Shown: positions 10,724-22,890 of the stretch, one piece after another | Numbering within the stretch: the stretch's first letter is position 1 | Layout of the letters: every line of letters starts with the position of its first letter | NCBI GenBank assembly: GCA_013399695.1 | Contig: VXAU01001863.1 | Coordinates: forward strand, 31,195-95,194 | Length of the DNA stretch: 64,000 nt | Direction: 5' to 3' | From: Formicarius rufipectus | Lineage: Eukaryota > Chordata > Aves > Passeriformes > Formicariidae | The notes under the pieces: model-generated | What the model saw: the letters and a program-made list of their open reading frames with translations, nothing else | What the model was told of the DNA's origin: nothing | The model's database searches: none | Program-made: the position numbers and the translations under genes

Positions 10724-13352
10724 CTGAGAAAAGAGAAGAGAAAGGAAACAAAAGTGAAGAGAGGGGAAAAAAATAAAAGAAATGTTAGAAAAGATATTCA
10801 CACAGGAAATTATTTCTGATATTATCAGCTAATGAAAATGCATTTAAATGCATGTTGACACTAAGTGCTTAAATATATCTTCAAAGTGATTACTAATTCA
10901 CTGTTGCTTGACATTTGCATTTATACAAATAAAGTTTGCAGTTCTCACCTGTTTCCTTGTGTGCATGCAATAAGAGCATGAAAACCTCTCGTGTCATATG
11001 ACTTGCTTTAACTGATGTCAATGCTCTCCTTTCTTAGTACTGCTGGATATCACAAGCAAAAAAAAATTGCCATTTCATTGTGTCTTTTAAATATTCTCAG
11101 TAACAGGTAGTAATTCCCTGGCAACTGTCTGACATTTGCTCTAGTTATTTTCCAAACAAATAGGACAAGAAAGTGAAGTGCCTTCTTACTCATCTTTTAA
11201 CAGTTAAAAATTTTGCATGCAGCTTTGCTTTTCAATTAATAAAAGATCAATGAACTGAAATGTTCTACAACCTTTCAGCCCATTTCCAGATGTAGGGATT
11301 TGCAATAGATAGTTAGATAACTAAAACTTTCATGTTTGAAACAATGAAGCTATCTCCTGATTGCTAAGCAAATCCAGCTGCCAACACTGCAGAGTTTTCT
11401 GCAAGTCTCCTTATAGTGTTTCTCTAAAATTGAGAATCCCAATTTTGGCTGGAACTGAATCCCTCTATTTTTTGAAATGCACCCCATGCACTGTAATCCT
11501 CTATGAGGAGCATGATAAGTGCCTGCTAATATTAAAAAAAGAAAAAGAAAAAAGTCCTTAAAGTTTTTTGGGCTGGTTTGACTTTGTGTAATCAGTGTTT
11601 TGGCAGTAGATCCATACATATAGGGTGCAGAAATGAGAAGCAGAGGCAATTGCTGTTTGAGAATGTTTGTGCCCACTTCTGTGCATCAGAGGAAGTGAGC
11701 TGCTACCAGCACTGGGAAGTAGCAGCAGAAATAGTAGCGACAGACATTACACATTGCCTTTATTCCATTGACTTGGAGAGACTAGATGCTGCTGGCATGG
11801 GGAGACAGTGCTGCTGCTGACTGCAGTCTTGGGAAACAGTCTGCTCCCTTTTTGAGTTCTTTGGGTATCACAACCTGTGCTTTAGAAATCCCTCCTCCAT
11901 GCCAACCATGTGAAACTATGGTTTGTACTGCTCAGTTTGTGCTCTTCATGGCATAGTTAAAGTATTTGGCAGACAAAGCATCATCTGATGGTGGTACATT
12001 GTAGAAAGGACAAATCTTGCAGCAACCACACACCTCATTGCGGCGTGAGATAGCCAAATAGAGGGGAAGTGATGCAGATGACTGGATGAGCACTTGTGTG
12101 GCAATGGAAAATAGTGTGAAGATACCCAGACTAACAATGACTGAAATCTAGGCCAAGGCCCACCTAATTATAACATTTTCCATGACAACTACCAAGCAGC
12201 TGACAGCTGCTGCAGGGTGTCTGTGCTGGCTTGAGTAATGCTGAGGAAAGCTGAAGCTAAGAACTGGAGAGAAGAAAAGGCTAATAACTTGTCTGAGCAA
12301 AGCTACATCAGTAAATATGCCTCACACCTTATTCTACCGGTTACTGGCAAGTTCATCATCAGGGCTCTAATTGCCAATTTGAGCATGAGTAAATACAAAA
12401 ATCACCTTGGTATCCAGTTAGTAAAAATATACAGTAGATTAGAAAATGTATCACATATAGGAATCTGATAAGGGCGGATAAGCTTTGGGTATTTACACAA
12501 GTCTTTTACCATGCTCCTTACCATACTAGCCTAAAAAGGTAGGATTGCTTTTACCGAGCATACAAGAAGCAAGTATGCAGGATATAATGCTGAAAACAAC
12601 ACCAATAATAATAACATCTAAGTGTTTATAGTGGGAAAGGACACATACTTATCTAGAAGGTTTAAGCCTTCAATTCTCTTTTTATGTTCACCATCATCAC
12701 CAGGTGGCTTGAGTTCCATTTCAGCTTGGTGTAGACGATCTGTTGGTGTTCCTACTCTGGTCAATTTGAGATACTGTACATAGACTTTGTGTCCCTCTTA
12801 ACTATGTGCTATCAACACATGTGGTTCTTGTAGCCTTTCTTCTTCCGGTGCTTCCACTCAGACATTCCCACCCATGCCTCATCCATACCAATCCTGAGTT
12901 TTTTGCAAGGCCTTCATAACTCTCCATGGGGCTAATGCTTCAACTGGGACAAGCAGGGCAGCTCAGCTGACTTTAAGAGGCCTCTACTCCTTTACCTCAT
13001 TGGAAGTTACTCTTTAAGACTGAATAGCAAAGGCTAATCCCTACCCAGGCTTCAGAGGAAGGAAGCCTCTTGTTGGACTGGTAGGACACAAAGCTGCAGC
13101 ACAGGACATTTAAGCTGAAGTGGGTAGCCATTCAGCTGAAGCTTTTTGTCAGGGTTGCAGTTTTGTGAAGTGGCACAAAGTCAGTTTCATAGTGGAAATT
13201 CTCTGTTGTTTTGATAAACACAGCAGAGCCCTGAAAAACACTAGCAAACCAATGAATTTAAAGCTTGCTGTCATCCAGCTCTCTGAATCTGAGATTATTT
13301 TTTCTATGCCATTGCTTTTTAAGAGATAATGTCGATATGCTTTTCTTCTTAC
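10724..13352 (-). other. TRDN: TRDN intron, 2.6 kb
   Basis: Contains the unidentified coding-like minus-strand fragment at 12621-12797, with related broken frames up to about 12990. The stretch 11600-12250 is GC-richer than its surroundings but was not recognised. Confidence 0.6.
12621..12797 (-). pseudogene. Unidentified coding-like fragment, 59 codons between stops
   Basis: A stretch without start codon reads through 59 codons with protein-like, charged composition; the middle includes TPTDRLHQAEMELKPPGDD followed by EHKKRIEGLNLLDK. Upstream (to about 12990), other frames also look coding, for example SEWKHRKKKGYKN, but are broken by stops and a frame change. This is what an old retrocopy or repeat-encoded protein remnant would look like. 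The family was not recognised. A 39-nt part of it (GATCG to CACCTG) could also fit the triadin splice phase, but its acceptor is poor. Confidence 0.2.
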
Positions 13353-13400
13353 CTTGCATTGTTGTCTTTGCAGCTTTTTCTTCTTTCTTTTCAGGTCCTG
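13353..13400 (-). CDS. TRDN: Triadin luminal-tail mini-exon, 48 or 45 nt (NAGNAG acceptor)
   Basis: The donor is GTAAGAAGA. The acceptor reads TTTGCAGCAG, so splicing can occur after either CAG. The first gives the 48-nt exon and AGPEKKEEKAAKTTMQ; the second (end at 13397, 45 nt) omits one alanine and gives GPEKKEEKAAKTTMQ. Both keep phase 1 on each side. PEKKEEKAAK is a strongly triadin-like KEKE block. The last G makes GAT with the exon at 10700. The first CAG has the pyrimidine tract directly before it and is the likelier main site. Confidence 0.82.
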
Positions 13401-13627
13401 CTGCAAATAAAAGGCATAGTTTAGGTAAGACTTCTAGTCAGGAGTGCTGCTACATCAGAAAAAGCTCTTCTTAAATGCTTACAGCTTAGTCTGAGGTAAA
13501 AGATTTCAAAAATTTGCAACCATGAGATTTTTCCCCTCCAGTATATGAACACATAATAGGTATTTTTTACTTGCTTGAAAAAGAATAAACTTTTTCTCTC
13601 AGAAAATAAATAGCAGCATTTTCTTCT

Positions 13628-13727
13628 AGATCTGGTCTAGTGGAATATGTCCCTGCCCAGTGCAGAGGAGTTGAACTAGATAATCCTTAAAGTCCCTTCC
13701 AACCCAAACAATTCTATGATTTTATGG
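13628..13727 (+). mobile_element. CR1 LINE, 3' end fragment
   Basis: The segment has the typical last 100 bases of an avian CR1: a GTCCCTGCCCA block, then TTGAACTAGATAATCCTTAA, then CCCTTCCAACCCAAACAATT and the terminal ATTCTATG/ATTTTATG repeat. It carries no coding sequence. It is 5'-truncated, as usual for CR1, and lies in the intron between the 20011 and 13353 exons. Confidence 0.9.
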
Positions 13728-15133
13728 TCAGGTGAAGGGGATGCTTACCTGCAGTGCATATCATATAACAGAGAAGCAAGCATGCCCAGCTATGTGAGGG
13801 TTCCCCTAGTAAGCATGGTTTTCTGTTTACATGAGCAGAAACCTTCACTCCTCATCCCTGACACAGTAAAATATTTTCCCATGTTCTCAATTTTAAGCAT
13901 GTTAGTCTCAGTAAGGATAGCAGACCACAGATGGACTATATGTTATGATACCTAACTGAGCCTTGTGGATACTGAGGTTTCTATATGCAAGAGACATGTG
14001 AACTGGACCACTAGTGCAGCTGAGCTGTTAGACGTTTACTGATGCCAGGGGAAGCAGTTGTAACAGGACAGGATGCTGGAACATATCCAATTGCGTGTTC
14101 ACAAGCTTCAGCTTGCACAGTTCCTAAATTCATTTGCACAGCTAGAGAGACAAGAGACTTGGCTCTCTTAGGAAATTTGCATAAATATGGATGTATTTTA
14201 TAGTTTCTGACAATTTACATTGTAGGTTTGGTGATGTACAAGTTTAAACATTTAGGATAACCTACACATTTTCTATGTAGTTGAATTATTCAGGGTGAAG
14301 TCTTGGAAATTTATAGACATACATGTTTAGTTGTAAATGGCACTGCCAACACTTCATTTTTGTCAAACCAAAGTTTTGTAGCCATAATTTATAACTATTA
14401 TACTAAATGAAAAGCCTTGCCTTAATTTAAAAAAGTATCCTCTTACTGTGTTTGAGATAAAAAATGTGGCATTCAGAAAATAAGCTTCTCTGTCTTTGCC
14501 TTATTTAAAAATAGTGCAAAGAATTAACAATCAATGTAAACAGCAGAATGTAAAGTGAATAGTGAAAATTAATTTACATCTGCTAAGTATAGAAACTTCT
14601 TTGCAGCTTCAGAGACATTAGCACATAACAACCCCTCAGCTTATTATTTCAACCTTTCAAGAACAAAAATATTTTTAACAAAACATTTTATTACAACAAA
14701 TCAGAGCTGAAAATTAAAAGTTTCCCTTTTAGAGATGAGGGAAACTCTGAGAATCATGTTCTGTTATCATTATTCATGCTGAGAAAGTCAGGGAATTCAA
14801 AGGACCTGTGAAGTGTCTCCATGTGTGCTCACAACTTTTGAAGGGTTGTCTTGGTGGTGCCTCTGGGGCCAGTCTTGTAGTCCAGGCAGCAGGGAAGAAT
14901 TGTGAAGCTGCTAGGCATGATGGCTCAAACAGATCAACTCAGTACACTATGGCCTGTCTGTAATGTCTGCTAGTGGGTTGAAGGCCAAAAGAATGATCTG
15001 TTCCCAGATTCTCTGAATCACGAGGTTCAGTGAAGTGTTGAGTATGGACAGATGAACAGTTTCTTGTTGTGTGGGATGGACCACATAAATCACTTACTTG
15101 CCACTTACTCTTGCCTATCCCAGGGTGCTGTGA

Positions 15134-15151
15134 GGTGTGTGTGTGTGTGTT
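15134..15151 (+). repeat. (GT)n microsatellite
   Basis: A short run of GT dinucleotides in the intron between the 20011 and 13353 exons. Confidence 0.9.
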
Positions 15152-18100
15152 TGTAAGTTAGTAAACAGTGAAATATTGTACTTCTCCAACTCAGTTCCCT
15201 AAGTTAGCCTGAAAATCAAGCCTAGGTTGAAAGAATGACTGACTTCATTCTCAAAAGTAAAAGAGTATTCCATTTCTATATGAGTACCTAATTTTCTACT
15301 GGTGCTTGTGGATACATAGAAAGCCAAAGACAAGCAAAGGCCCTTAATATTTATTGTAGATCTTGGCTATTAACATCCATGTAACTTAGGCCCAGATCAG
15401 CAGTGCCACTTGTGTTAACAATGAATCAGACACTGACATGTTGCAACGAATCTGAACACTGAGCCTTGCCACTGAACAAATCAACAACATCACAGTGCTT
15501 CTCAAAATTTTACTGTAGTGGCCAACATCTTGAAGAATGAGCTGATTTTAATACGGAGAGAAATATAGGAAAAGGAGCAGCAGAAACCTGTCCCATATGC
15601 ATTCCAACACTTTTTTAGCACCTAAAGCTGTAAAAGCCACTATGATAAGAGTAAAATGAGTTATTGAGAACTGTTGTTGTCTCCAAAGCATGTTTGTCCT
15701 TCTTCAGCTAAAATGAAAACAGTTTCACTTTGAAAAGTTTCTGAAAACCAGAATACTAATAGAATAAAAGCATTTTCTGGACACTGAACTGCAGGCTAGA
15801 AGAGCAATACAGCTCTCTGAGATGAGGTATTTGGAGTCATCAGATTTGTGTGGCGGTGGTAGACCTTGAGTGTGGTTATGATAAAGGAGCCAGCCATCCT
15901 TAGGAAATGTTGAGGCTGCTACAACAACTAGTGCTATTCATAGTATTTTGGGTATCAGTGCAGTCAGTAATGCTACAACACTTCTGCAAGAGAGTGTAAA
16001 GAAGAACTTGCAGAGACAACAGAACTTGAGTAACTTTTGGGAACTGCCAAGTAGCATCATCTGGACATGGCAGAGCAGTATCTGGAAGGCCAAACAGGAC
16101 ATTCTGTTATTCCCTTTGCTTTAAGACAAGGGAGGTGTGAGCTACTTTGGCAATACAAAGGTTAAGGTACCTTATCATTAAGGTAATAATTGTCGCTTTC
16201 ACAATCTGTATAAATAAAAGTCCTGCACACATAGGGTCAGTGTTTGGAATAAGACTCTAGAGAAAGTTTGGTTTTGTTTCTATCAGAACAGAGACAAGTT
16301 TTTTGAATACCTTAAGATGTTGTCTCTTTACACCAGATATTTTAAAAGTTCTTACCCCTTCTGAATGGAAGCCTGAAAGATGATCTCTTCATAAAAAATG
16401 GCCCTATTGCTGGTGTTCCCTATTTGAAAAGCTGATCCTTCAATCTTTTAGCCATATGACTTAGGTAAAATGAATGTGTTATAATGTATTATGTTCTGCT
16501 CAGCATAATATCAGACATTAAAGAAAAAAAAAAAAGTAAAAGAAAAAAAAGAAGAAACTCAACCTGCCCTCCCAGTGAAACCAAATTAAACCCACATAAA
16601 TATCTGCCTGAAACAATATCAAATAAAATAAATGCATATGAAGGTAAAATTAGAAGCTTGTCAGGGACCCATGTTTTCAGTAAAATATAGTTTAAAAAAA
16701 TAGATAAAATAAATGGAGTCAAACTTGTATATATTTTTGTTATGTCTCAGGAAAATTCCTGACAACTCAGCATAATTTAGATCAAATGGGCAATTTATTT
16801 GATAATTGTTTCTCTGATTCCATCATAAGCCCTTAGGAATCAAATGAGAGACAACTCAGCAGATACTGTTTTATGTTGAAAGTGGCCAGGACAGCAATTC
16901 ATCAGTCAAGTATTTCTGTACTTTCAATAGTTGTAGGCTACAATCAAATTTGCCAGACTATTTTTACCCCAAAAGAGTCAGGTTACATAACTAACAGTGA
17001 CAGCAGAAATATGCATTCCAAAATGTCACTGATTTTAAAGATATTTTGAGATATTTGCTCAGTGTGAAGGGAGGCTGAAAGAAATCACTCTGAATGGGAA
17101 ATAACACTTCACTCACTGAACCCTGAGGTCTGCGGCTCCTCATTGTGACATCATGAATTAAGAGATCACTAACCTAAGAAGTCTCTATTACAGTTTAGAA
17201 ATTGTTCTATGTAGAAATGAAAAAAAAATAAAAAATCATGATGTAGTGACTTGTCAGAAAATGCAAGAAAACTCCATAAGAATTTGACAATTCATCAGAA
17301 ATACAAGCTAGTGGGAATGGCCCAGATCTCCTTCTTTGCCAGCAGATTATTTTTTGTTAGCCACCAAGGAAGAGAATTTCATCAAAAGTCTTGTTTTCTT
17401 TCAGAAAAGGGGTGTTTGCCTTCCAAAAATATGCTTTAAAATTTAAAATTTGCCAACACCTATGGATCATTGTAAATCCCTTTGTGCTCAGAGAACTGCT
17501 AAATCTAAAAGCATTAATAGCAGAAAGATGAGAAACAAGAAAACACATATCAAAAAAGAACAAATATGGATTGAAAACAAATGATTTTGGTTAGACTTAG
17601 TCAAAGGTTTAACAAATAAACATTACTATAATTTATCTGCATCACAAAAAAGAATATAGAAGAAAATAACAGCAATCATTTGTGATTCCTACTAAGTGAC
17701 AAAAGGGACAGCTGTAACATTTTAATATAAATACAATTTTCCCCCTGGAGTACAGGCTATGTTTGAGTTTCAAAATTAGCAACATAAAGTTAAATTTAGA
17801 TGAATTGTTCACAAATTGTTTTCAAGAAATCAACAATTACCCCAGAGCTAAAATCAGCTATTTTTGTTTAATCAAAATTAAACCAAAGTTGTTATTTATT
17901 TAGGCACTGGAGAATAATTTCAGGTTCAACATTAGGTTCATCCTATAGTAAAACTAAAATGACTGAGACTAACAATTACAATTGTTAGACTGTTCTTTAG
18001 ACAACAGAAATAACAGAATTATTCTTGCATTATATAGGGGAAACCTGCAATTTTTACTTATCCTTAATTAACCGTGAACTTCCTAAGAATTTTTATTTTA

Positions 18101-19796
18101 AGTGCCCTTGAATTCAGGAGCTCATAAGGGCAAGTTCACTCACATTCTTCAAAATGCTGGAGACATGATGAAGACTGAATACATATGCAAATATTTACTT
18201 CTTATTTAAGTAAATGTGAAGTATCTAGGCAAACTTGGGGCTACACACACCAATAAAGTAAAGAGTTAAAAGCTCGGTAGTTTAAAAACCACTGCTAATT
18301 CTGTTTGTAAACTTTACAGGTGACCTAAACAAAATAACTTTTAATAAAAGGGAAACACAATCAGTGGGAGTAACAATTTCAAAAGATATATGACAACATT
18401 TTCCAAAACAGGCCAACGAAAATTTCAATTTCACCGAATGAAACTTAATTCTGGAAGAAACAATTATTTCACTTCTTTTCAGACCCTGGTGGACACAGGC
18501 TTGACAAAAATGGGTTCACAGACATTGAAATGTTGATGACTCTTGGATACCATAGTGTTAACAGAGGAAATATAAAGGTCTGAAAAACATTTATTCAGAG
18601 GCTCTGAGCAATTAAAAAACCATTCACTTTAAGTCAGCCTTTATTCAGTCACACCTAGTAGCAAAACTATTTCTATATTCAGATTTTATATTGGCTTTCT
18701 AGAATTTGCTAAAAATGCAACTGCTTGATACCACTTTTTTTCCTTTAGTTTTTGCGTTTTGTCTTGTGGGAGTATAAAGACTACAACTGCTTAAATTATC
18801 CTGATTTCTGTTCTGCTCAATACAATTAGCTGCAGAGCAATGACAACATCATGAATTTAGCCATGAAGCAGGGAACTTGAAAAACATCCAATAAAAGGAA
18901 TAATGTATCATCTTTGATTTCCTTACACTAATCTCCACAAATGTTTCTGCAACCCACCCTCATGCTCCAGAATTGCACCCTCCTGCCTTGTAATTCACCC
19001 TGACTACTTGTGTCAATATTTACTGATTAACATGAATGAGTTTTCAGAAGTGAACTCTGAAGTAAAAGATATTTGAGTAATAGTAAGGTATTAAAACCTG
19101 GAAATTTCTCTGCCTTTTAGTTATGGTGGCCAACTCAGACGTGTAGACCCATTTGTTTGAAAGAGAATGTTTATAAAGTGTGGTGGTCATTGATATGAAT
19201 AAACCTGGACTGAGAGTGAAGGGTAGATGGAATTTGACATTCTATTTTCCAACAGTGTTTAGGTTACATCTGAAATCTGTAATGTTCTTGAAGGCAATTT
19301 GGAGCTAGTATCTTGCATTGTACATATGCAAAAAGTCAGACCCTGATGCCAACAATTAAATATTTACGCAACTTGAACTTAGATCCTTGATATTTCTCTC
19401 CAGTCTAAGTTCCCTGAGCACTGTGGAAAGGAGTAACCTTTGGAGCAAGCACTGCTGGTCTTTCACCTCTCACCTTCTGTCACGTATGAAAGAAAGGCAA
19501 AATCTGCTTCACTGAACGTCCCTGTAAAACTCCCTTCACTCTTTGAAGAAAACAACTGTTCTTTTGCTTGGTTTGTGTTGCAGTTGGACTGATAAGAAGA
19601 GAAACATTAATTAGTGTACCATGTCTCTTTAGAAGATTGGTTACTTCTTTCAGCCTTTCACAAAGGCCATATTGTTTGAGTTAGGGTTAGAAACATAATT
19701 TGATATAATTGGAGGTTTACAGTTAGTCTGTGAACAATTCAAGGAAAAGGCACCTGCTTTGAGGTGCTGCAAGGAAGAAGCTATTATAATTTAAAA

Positions 19797-19880
19797 GGGG
19801 TTTTTTTGGTTGGTTGGTTGGTTTTTTGTTTGGGTTTTTTGTTGTTGTTTTGGTTTGTTTGTTTGTTTGTTTTTATTTTA
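19797..19880 (+). repeat. T/G-rich (GGTT, GTTT, GTT) tract
   Basis: About 84 bases made almost only of T and G, with GGTT, GTTT and GTT sub-repeats. It lies 131 bp downstream of the 27-nt exon at 20011 in the transcript, where it appears as an A/C-rich stretch. Confidence 0.85.
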
Positions 19881-20010
19881 AATGAGTCATACCTGTTAAC
19901 TAGTTTGAGTGTTTTGGTTTTTTTCTTTCACAAGAAGCTTTTTTCAGTAACAGTAAAGTTAACAGCACCACTCTTACCTTTCAATTTTAAAAAAAAACAA
20001 AGTTACTCAC

Positions 20011-20037
20011 CTTTTGCCTTTGGATTTTCCACAGATG
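20011..20037 (-). CDS. TRDN: Triadin luminal-tail mini-exon, 27 nt
   Basis: This is one of the shortest exons in the window. The acceptor is TTTTATGTTACAG and the donor GTGAGTAAC is close to consensus, with a U-rich stretch shortly after it in the transcript. In frame it reads ASVENPKAK, then G, which joins either of two acceptors of the exon at 13353. Nine codons are too few to judge homology, so the call rests on the two good splice sites, the matching phase on both sides and the Lys-containing peptide. Exons this short usually need intronic enhancers, and alternative skipping would stay in frame. Confidence 0.68.
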
Positions 20038-21242
20038 CTGTAACATAAAAGAACATTCTAAGACATGAATTTTGTAAAAAAAATAAAGAAAGTAAGACTG
20101 AGCCTAACATGTTTTCTCTTGGTCAATGTGCTACCTGTGTTACCTATGCAGAAGCAGGAGTTCATATTTTTCATGTAGAGGAAAATGGACACACATAGAC
20201 GTTGCTTGTTTGAACAGTCTTATAGCAGATGACTAATTAAATTGTAGATTAAGAGCAGTGGAAAACAAGGTCAATATATAATTTATATATGGAGCTTCAA
20301 TAGCTCTATTTTTAAGTAATGAGGATAAGAAAATGAGTAAAATAGGTTTCAGAATGGGCATATATCAGAGAGAGGTGGAAGGTATGTGATGCCTTCAGTA
20401 CTTTGCAGAAGCTAAGAATTTTTGTTCTCTTTTTTTTTTTGAGTTTATTGAAAACTTTTAGTACTGATACAGAAGAGGATCCAGTTTCAAAAATCTTCCT
20501 TGAAAGTATGTTCTTTTCAGATAATTTATTATTCTTCATAATTGCATTAATTAAATCCAAATTAATTTACTATCACATTTCTCTTCCGACCTTATTCATA
20601 CCTTCATTCTGAAGCACTGTGGCATGTTTTTATGCTGTAGAAAAGGACAGATTAATTTTTTTCCTATAAATTGGCTGTCTACTGTAGGTTTTTCTTGCTC
20701 AGAATTTCTATCTGAGAAAATAGTCATCTGAAAAATGAGTCATCAAGCTTGACTGTAAAAAAAGTTGAAAATCTTTATGCTCTCCCAAATTTGAATAAAC
20801 TGAAGAAGTGGATTTCTGTCAGGAATAAGAGCACCTAGATGCAATAATAAAATGCATGGGTGTTTTGAATAAAAACATTAAACCTCCTTCTTTTTTCCTC
20901 CTTTCCACACTCTCAATCTTCTATTTTAGGTTTGGTTCTCCATTCATTTAATGTAACTTCCAAGCAGGTACTCTTCTTTGAAAACTCAAACTCTTTAAAA
21001 GCTAAATTAAGAATTCTCAATCTCTTGTTCTTTTCAACAGCATTTGATCTGATCTCAGTTCCAGAAGACCAAATGGCTGCATGTCTGCTCTACAGCCATT
21101 CAGCTGCTTAAGTAACTTTGATTAAACCAGTGAATCTTTATCCATGGCATTACTTTTTTTATCCCTCTACCTAATCTTATCTCAACTGAAAATCAAACAG
21201 ATAAATGAAACTCTTAAACTTACAATCCTTCCGAGGTCTTAC
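20038..21242 (-). other. TRDN: TRDN intron, 1.2 kb
   Basis: AT-rich sequence with no recognised repeat. Confidence 0.7.
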
Positions 21243-21275
21243 CATGTACTTTTACTTCTTTCTTTGCTGCTTTGG
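21243..21275 (-). CDS. TRDN: Triadin luminal-tail mini-exon, 33 nt
   Basis: The acceptor is a T/G-rich tract ending GTTTTTACAG and the donor is GTAAGACCT. The frame reads AKAAKKEVKVH and ends in a G that forms GCA with the exon at 20011. The composition (Lys, Ala, one Glu, no aromatic residue) is that of the luminal tail. It lies 92 bp after the exon at 21368 and has the same length. Splice sites, phase and lack of a stop agree, so the exon is well supported even though it is short. Confidence 0.78.
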
Positions 21276-21367
21276 CTGTAAAAACAAACAAAATTAATTT
21301 AATGATGTGAATTAATTTAAAACATTAAGATAGTTAAAAATTAAGATAAAAAGGGGAGAATATTCAC

Positions 21368-21400
21368 CAGATTCCATTTGTTTTTCCTTCTTGTGTGATT
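21368..21400 (-). CDS. TRDN: Triadin luminal-tail mini-exon, 33 nt
   Basis: The acceptor is unusual: its pyrimidine tract is a pure run of 19 T followed by CCAG. The donor GTGAATATT is weaker than most others here. In frame the exon reads ESHKKEKQMES and its last G joins the exon at 21243 as GCC (Ala). The KKEK core is typical of the family. The intron to the next exon is only 92 bp long, so the two exons must be defined almost together. Both are 33 nt, which suggests a local duplication, though their peptides share little beyond KKE. Confidence 0.75.
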
Positions 21401-21404
21401 CTGG

Positions 21405-21423
21405 AAAAAAAAAAAAAAAAAAA
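21405..21423 (-). promoter_or_regulatory. Pure T19 polypyrimidine tract of an acceptor
   Basis: In the transcript, 19 U lead directly into CCAG of the exon at 21368. It serves as the pyrimidine tract of that 33-nt exon and, being a homopolymer, is likely to vary in length. Confidence 0.6.
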
Positions 21424-22330
21424 GAAAAGTATATATTTCTCTTGTAACACTTTGTTAAATTTTCCTGGAAAATAATTTTTCTTGTCATTAGTGGTGGTTG
21501 GATGTGACGCATTCCCTTGGACTCTCAATTCAGATGAGCCCTTCCCTGCTTTTTTGCATGTCAAAATTAAACATTTATAGTTGTAATCAGTCTCTTCAGT
21601 GTTTTTCACACTGCATAAACATGGTGAGATTAGCTCTTAATAACAGAAAGTAAAGTATTTAACTTGTATAATAATGTGATAAAAGGAAACTATAGAAACA
21701 ATGTAGGGTAAAACATCTGCAGTTTTGCTATAAGATGGTTTAAATGGAGGCCTGTACGTGCCTCAGGACAACTGTAGTCTTTGTCTTTCTTCTCTAGAGA
21801 GACTGGAGAATAAGAAGAACAGCTAGTCCAGCCACTGCTGCTCTACATCCATGGGAAAGGGGACAGGGTCCTGGCCTCCCTCACAGGAGAGCACAGTGTG
21901 GAGGAAATGACTACTCACTGGAGCTCACCATCAAAACAGGATTTGGAACCTGAAACTGAAGAACTTCATTCACCAAAACTCTGTACTCTCTAGAAATCTG
22001 GGGATGGCTGGGATTTACAGCTTCTTAATGGTAGTTTCTGTAACAACTCTTTTCATCCTACCAGGATGTCCTTCAAAACCCCTTCACAGAAGAAGCAGGT
22101 AGCCTGCCACAGGGAGAGACTAGATGTTTCTCTCAGACACTGAGCATCATCTACCAGCCAGTGCTGATGCTTCTAGTAGCAAAAAAAAAAAAAAAACCCC
22201 AAAAAAATAAATTTCTTGTCTGCAGATGCTTTTAAACAGCATATGGAAAGACTCTGCTGTGCAGGTTTAGATTCACACAGGAACATATCCTAAATTCAAG
22301 AGTATCTAAGCTGACTGATCACAAGGTATA

Positions 22331-22890
22331 TCATAGAATCATTAAACCATTAAATATCCTAAGTTGGGTTGGAAGGGATATTCTTGAGTTCCAACACAGA
22401 ATATTCTGTGATTCACAAGGATTATTGAGTACAGCTCCTGGATTTCTACAGAATAACACCAAGAATCACACCATGTGCCTGAGAGCATTGTTCAAGTGCT
22501 TCTTGAACTCTTGCGACTTGGTGCTGTGACCACTGCCCTGGGGAGCCTGTTCCAGTGCCCAAACACCCTCTGGATTAAGAAACTTTTCCTAATATCCAAT
22601 CTAAATTTTCCCTAACAGTTTCATGCTATTCCTTTCGGTCTAGTCACTGGTCCCAATAGAGAAGAGATCAATTTCTGCCCCTCCTCTTCCCCTCACAGAG
22701 AAGTCGTAACCGCAATGAGGTCTCCTCTTCTCCAGGCTGAGCAGACCAAGTGACCTCAGCCACTCCTTATACAGCTTCCCCTCTAGACCTTTACTCCATC
22801 GTCATAGCCATTCTTTGATGCTCTGTAATAGTTTTACATCCTTCTTATATTGTGGCCCTGCAAACAGCACACAGGACTCAAGATGAATAC
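22331..22890 (-). mobile_element. CR1 LINE fragment, about 560 bp
   Basis: Read on the minus strand, this matches the CR1 3' region. On the + strand it starts with TCATAGAATCATTAAACC and continues through recognisable blocks such as CCTGGGGAGCCTGTTCCAGT, the region with TCTTCTCCAGGCTGAGCAGA and the CACACAGGACTC block. It is diverged and 5'-truncated, covering the end of ORF2 and the 3' UTR. It sits in the 21401-32476 intron in the same orientation as the gene. Confidence 0.9.

Larger units (their letters stand above)
13401..20010 (-). other. TRDN: TRDN intron, 6.6 kb
   Basis: Holds a CR1 3' end (13628), a GT repeat (15134) and the T/G tract (19797). The rest is unique AT-rich sequence. Decoy splice pairs at 15.1 and 16.35 kb fail on phase or stops. 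Confidence 0.7.

Noticed and set aside
15097..15130. Tandem donors (GTAAGTGGC, GTAAGTGAT) with a good acceptor on the minus strand.
   Set aside because: The 19-nt form breaks phase and the 30-nt form contains an in-frame TAA.
16356..16372. Exon-like segment with a good acceptor (ATCTTTCAG) and perfect donor (GTAAGAACT).
   Set aside because: It is 17 nt long, so it would shift the frame between the 20011 and 13353 exons; the peptide is not Lys-rich.
18733..18760. Minus-strand Lys-rich segment (TKTQKLKEK).
   Set aside because: It is 28 nt long, so the phase breaks, and both splice sites are weak.
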